From Chloroflexota bacterium (GTDB lineage Bacteria > Chloroflexota > Dehalococcoidia > Tepidiformales > Tepidiformaceae), in assembly GCA_021823905.1 (NCBI GenBank), contig JAKALX010000151.1:1-8488 (forward strand): a stretch of 8,488 nucleotides of DNA, read 5' to 3'. This document shows, piece after piece, positions 6,817-8,488 of the stretch. Under the pieces are notes generated by a model, which was not told the origin of the DNA, did not search any database, and saw only the letters and a list, made by a program, of their open reading frames with translations. The position numbers and the translations under genes were made by a program. How positions within the stretch are numbered: the stretch's first letter is position 1; every line of letters starts with the position of its first letter.

Positions 6817-7932
6817 CTAGCCTCCAGCGGGGGGGAAGCATACAACGAGATCGTCCGCGAGCGCCCCGGCGCGCCGTTTCTTTGCCAATGGATCGCGGAC
6901 TTTGATATGCCCTTCTATGAGCAACTGCTTGAGAGCGCTCTTATAGTCCCTCAGGACGAACGCCTTGCCGATGTGATGCTGCTCGAAAACCGCCCGCACC
7001 TGAAGTTCGCACCCCGCGAAATCGCGGCGCAGCATTGGGGCGAGTTCCTCGGGTGGGGACAGCAGTGCCAGCAACCCAGGGTAGTTCGCGTCCGCTGGCA
7101 CGTATTCGAAGGACCCGTCAATCAAGCTCGGGCGCGTGCTGAGGTCTCGCATTACCTCCTTCATGATGGTGTAGCCGAGCACGTGCTTTGTGACAAACAC
7201 GAGGTGGTAGGACCGATGATGGGGCGCGGTCAGGTGAAACCGAAAAGGAAGAACATACTTAGCGCCCACCTCCATGAGAGCACCGTCTAGCTGGGACAGT
7301 GCCTCGGCCTCTTGTTGCGCCGGTGCCAACGAGGGCATGCGGGTCCTGAGCTCCGCGGCACGGACCGGGCTGAACAGTGCCTCCATCGCCGGGTCGACGA
7401 GCGGGTTCTGCAGCGCCCTGCGGACCGCCTCGAAGTTGAAGAAGAAGAGACACTCGCAGCCCCAGTCCTTGACGAGCGACCCTATGAGCGCCCTCGTGAG
7501 CCCCTTGTAACCCCAGGGGTCTACGAAGGCAAACGTCGGTGCGAGGCGGACCCTGGCCAGTTCTTCGGTGAATCCATCGTCTACTTCCTTCTGATAGATG
7601 TGGAACCCCTGCTTCAAAGATGGGATGTCGGGAAGGCCCTCCATCGCAGCGCGGAGCTGGGCAGCGTGCACGGGGTCGGCGTCGTTCAACACGAGACGCA
7701 CCACCCCTCGGAGGCGCGCGTTCGCAAGAACCTGCTCGGCGACCAGGATTGGGGTAGACGGTGAACCATCATCGTAGTAGCCCGGCCCAGCCATCAAATC
7801 CAGGTAGACGAGCGAGCCCCCAGGCCGGAGCTGCGCGGCCATGATTTTGGCCCAGGCCGGGAAGTACTTCGCAACGATCTGAGCCTTGATCTTCGAGTGC
7901 TGGCGCGGTTCGTCGAAGAACTGATCCGTCAT
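6817..7932 (-). CDS. tcmP: Three-Cys-motif partner protein TcmP, Rossmann methyltransferase-like (371 aa)
   Basis: This matches the TcmP family (the partner of three-Cys-motif proteins) by motif and by its neighbour. Near the N-terminus, HSKIKAQIVAKYFPAW (12-27) is typical. Motif I is YLDLMAGPG (43-51), an S-adenosylmethionine-binding-like loop. LVLNDADP (80-87) is the second acidic strand, and FAFVDPWGYKGL (134-145) has the DPWG motif where class I methyltransferases often place catalytic residues. The last 80 residues (KAFVLRDYKSALKQLLIEG) look like a winged helix. The frame is open upstream to 8328, but ATG 7932 is chosen: GGAG sits 6 nt before it, a promoter lies just upstream inside the longer frame, and homologous sequence begins here. 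The pair with the DUF5131 gene suggests a SAM-dependent, possibly nucleic-acid-directed, modification, but the substrate is unknown. Confidence 0.9.
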   Translation of the reverse strand: MTDQFFDEPRQHSKIKAQIVAKYFPAWAKIMAAQLRPGGSLVYLDLMAGPGYYDDGSPSTPILVAEQVLANARLRGVVRLVLNDADPVHAAQLRAAMEGLPDIPSLKQGFHIYQKEVDDGFTEELARVRLAPTFAFVDPWGYKGLTRALIGSLVKDWGCECLFFFNFEAVRRALQNPLVDPAMEALFSPVRAAELRTRMPSLAPAQQEAEALSQLDGALMEVGAKYVLPFRFHLTAPHHRSYHLVFVTKHVLGYTIMKEVMRDLSTRPSLIDGSFEYVPADANYPGLLALLSPPEELAPMLRRDFAGCELQVRAVFEQHHIGKAFVLRDYKSALKQLLIEGHIKVRDPLAKKRRAGALADDLVVCFPPAGG

Positions 7933-7938
7933 TGATAT

Positions 7939-7942
7939 CTCC
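7939..7942 (-). promoter_or_regulatory. Shine-Dalgarno sequence of tcmP
   Basis: GGAG read on the minus strand, 6 nt before the ATG at 7932. It fixes the start against the much longer open frame that runs back to 8328. Confidence 0.7.
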
Positions 7943-7969
7943 AGTGTTCGTTCGAAGATCCCAGTAACC

Positions 7970-7998
7970 AATATAGTAGTCACACCAGCCAAAGTCAA
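7970..7998 (-). promoter_or_regulatory. Sigma-70-like promoter of the tcmP-DUF5131 operon
   Basis: On the minus strand, the -35 box TTGACT (7998-7993) and the -10 box TATATT (7975-7970) are separated by exactly 17 nt. The A/T-rich -10 stands out in this GC-rich DNA. Transcription would start near 7963, leaving a leader of about 30 nt with the ribosome-binding site in it. No clear operator was seen. Confidence 0.72.
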
Positions 7999-8242
7999 GG
8001 CTGAGTCTCCGAGCTCCCGATCGTCCTTGGCCCTTGTGACGTGGTGCTGCAGAAGTACAGCGCGCGAGCGGCGGCTAAGGGTGGGGCTGGCAGTGGCGGC
8101 CTTGGCAACATCGTTCATGGGGGGCGGGTTTGCTTCGTCCCGACGGCCCGCGGGTTCTGACAGCACGGGCCACGGCGACGAAGAAGAATGGGTTGGCTTT
8201 CCCGGGCCGGACGCCAGATTCGGGGGACCTTGCGGTGGCGAT

Positions 8243-8288
8243 GAGATTGCCACGTCGCCAGGCTGCGCCTGGCTCCTCGGTATGACAG
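8243..8288 (-). repeat. Dispersed intergenic palindromic repeat (TGTCAT...GCAATCTC type)
   Basis: Read on the minus strand, it opens CTGTCATACCGAGGAGC and closes CGACGTGGCAATCTC, around a 7-bp stem with a 3-nt loop (8257-8263 / 8267-8273). From memory, this is the arrangement of a widespread short intergenic repeat seen in many bacterial genomes, whose ends read TGTCATTGCGAGGAGC and CGACGTGGCAATC. Copy number in this genome cannot be seen from one window, so the call rests on resemblance. Confidence 0.55.
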
Positions 8289-8304
8289 CCCCCTGACAAC
8301 GGCC

Positions 8305-8323
8305 GCGCGCCAGGCGGGCGCGC
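8305..8323. other. GC-rich stem-loop
   Basis: Perfect 7-bp stem (8305-8311 with 8317-8323) and a 5-nt loop. No U-tract follows on either strand, so it is not an intrinsic terminator. It is the second of four hairpins in about 120 bp. Confidence 0.45.
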
Positions 8324-8340
8324 CGCACACGGAAGTGACG

Positions 8341-8376
8341 GGTTGCTCCGCAACCGTGGGGCGGGCGCCCCCGCCC
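8341..8376. other. Pair of adjacent GC-rich stem-loops upstream of the kinase gene
   Basis: First stem-loop: GGTTGC/GCAACC (8341-8346 / 8350-8355) with a TCC loop. Second: GGGCGGG/CCCGCCC (8359-8365 / 8370-8376) with a 4-nt loop. Neither has a U-tract. They end about 30 nt before the putative -10 of the kinase gene, so they lie in DNA upstream of its transcript. Repeat remnants or a protein-binding site are both possible. Confidence 0.45.
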
Positions 8377-8404
8377 TCGGTCGCCGGTGGTCTGAGGACG
8401 GGAG

Positions 8405-8410
8405 TAAAAT
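8405..8410 (+). promoter_or_regulatory. Possible -10 element of the Ser/Thr kinase gene
   Basis: TAAAAT is one substitution from TATAAT and lies 27 nt before the ATG at 8438, which would give a leader of about 20 nt. There is no recognisable -35 at 17 nt upstream (CGCCGG region), so confidence is low. Confidence 0.35.
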
Positions 8411-8437
8411 CATCGAGGGGATCCGCAAAACTTAACG

Positions 8438-8488
8438 ATGTCCCTTCCATCTGGGACGTTGCTCGGCCCGTACGAGATCGTCGGCCTG
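8438..8488 (+). CDS. Eukaryotic-type Ser/Thr protein kinase, N-terminal 17 codons only (runs off the window)
   Basis: The ATG at 8438 opens a frame reading MSLPSGTLLGPYEIVGL up to the last base. This is the characteristic start of Hanks-type Ser/Thr kinases in Acidobacteriota and related groups: L-G-x-Y-E-I is the first beta strand, normally followed by the Gly-rich loop (LGAGGMGEVY), which would fall just past the window edge. There is no strong Shine-Dalgarno sequence next to the ATG; GAGGGG (8415-8420) is 17 nt away, so initiation may rely on a short, A-rich leader. The gene is divergent from tcmP and probably unrelated in function, likely the chromosomal flank of the accessory region. Catalytic residues cannot be checked here. 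Confidence 0.8.
   Translation, partial: MSLPSGTLLGPYEIVGL

Larger units (their letters stand above)
7999..8437. other. Divergent intergenic region between tcmP and the Ser/Thr kinase
   Basis: Roughly 440 bp upstream of both divergent genes. I find no supportable gene: the plus-strand frame at 8027-8296 and the upstream extension of the tcmP frame run through repeat-like and hairpin sequence and have no family motifs. It contains a dispersed-repeat-like element (8243-8288), a run of GC-rich stem-loops (8257-8376) and a possible -10 for the kinase gene. Confidence 0.6.

Noticed and set aside
6505..7290. Plus-strand open frame opposite DUF5131/tcmP
   Set aside because: Antisense shadow: the minus strand carries clear family motifs over the whole stretch.
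8027..8296. Small plus-strand protein of 89 aa
   Set aside because: It has low-complexity composition, reads through the dispersed repeat, and has no convincing ribosome-binding site or family motif.
7933..8328. N-terminal extension of the TcmP reading frame
   Set aside because: It would contain the promoter boxes, the ribosome-binding site and part of the repeat element, and has no domain similarity; TcmP proteins begin near MTDQFFDEP.
1..8488. CRISPR array, tRNA, rRNA or insertion sequence
   Set aside because: No regularly spaced direct repeats, no tRNA-like cloverleaf or rRNA sequence, and no transposase motifs or flanking inverted repeats were seen on either strand.

Overview
The window is GC-rich, with coding on both strands. 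It looks like an accessory or defence-type region of a chromosome. The best lineage clue is the last 51 bases, which open a eukaryotic-type Ser/Thr kinase beginning MSLPSGTLLGPYEIVGL. That opening is typical of Acidobacteriota and also occurs in Gemmatimonadota, Planctomycetota and Myxococcota. An Acidobacteriota-like host is my first guess, but it rests on one signature and general composition.

Layout, left to right. (1) Bases 1-1020 (+) are the 3' part of a gene that begins outside the window. It carries a LexA/UmuD-type S24 self-cleaving peptidase domain, a low-complexity linker, and two tandem winged-helix-like repeats 75 residues apart. (2) Bases 1153-6034 (+) hold a compact three-gene operon: a KAP-family P-loop NTPase with a hydrophobic, probably membrane-associated insert; an unrecognised 300-residue protein joined to it by an ATGA overlap; and a DUF262 protein with a C-terminal HNH nuclease. 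(3) Bases 6094-7932 (-) hold a convergent two-gene operon with its own good sigma-70-like promoter: TcmP, a Rossmann-type methyltransferase-like protein, followed 3 nt later by its three-Cys-motif partner (DUF5131, phage Gp37/Gp68 family). (4) Bases 7933-8437 are a 505-bp divergent intergenic region with four GC-rich stem-loops and a dispersed-repeat-like element. (5) The kinase starts at 8438.

How the genes may work together is inference. The KAP NTPase, the unknown protein and the DUF262-HNH nuclease form a plausible sensor/ATPase, adaptor and DNA-cleaving effector set, and I do not recognise this trio as a named anti-phage system. The upstream S24-winged-helix protein may belong to it or may be a separate damage-responsive module. 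The TcmP/DUF5131 pair is a known conserved pairing whose biochemical function is not established, as far as I know.
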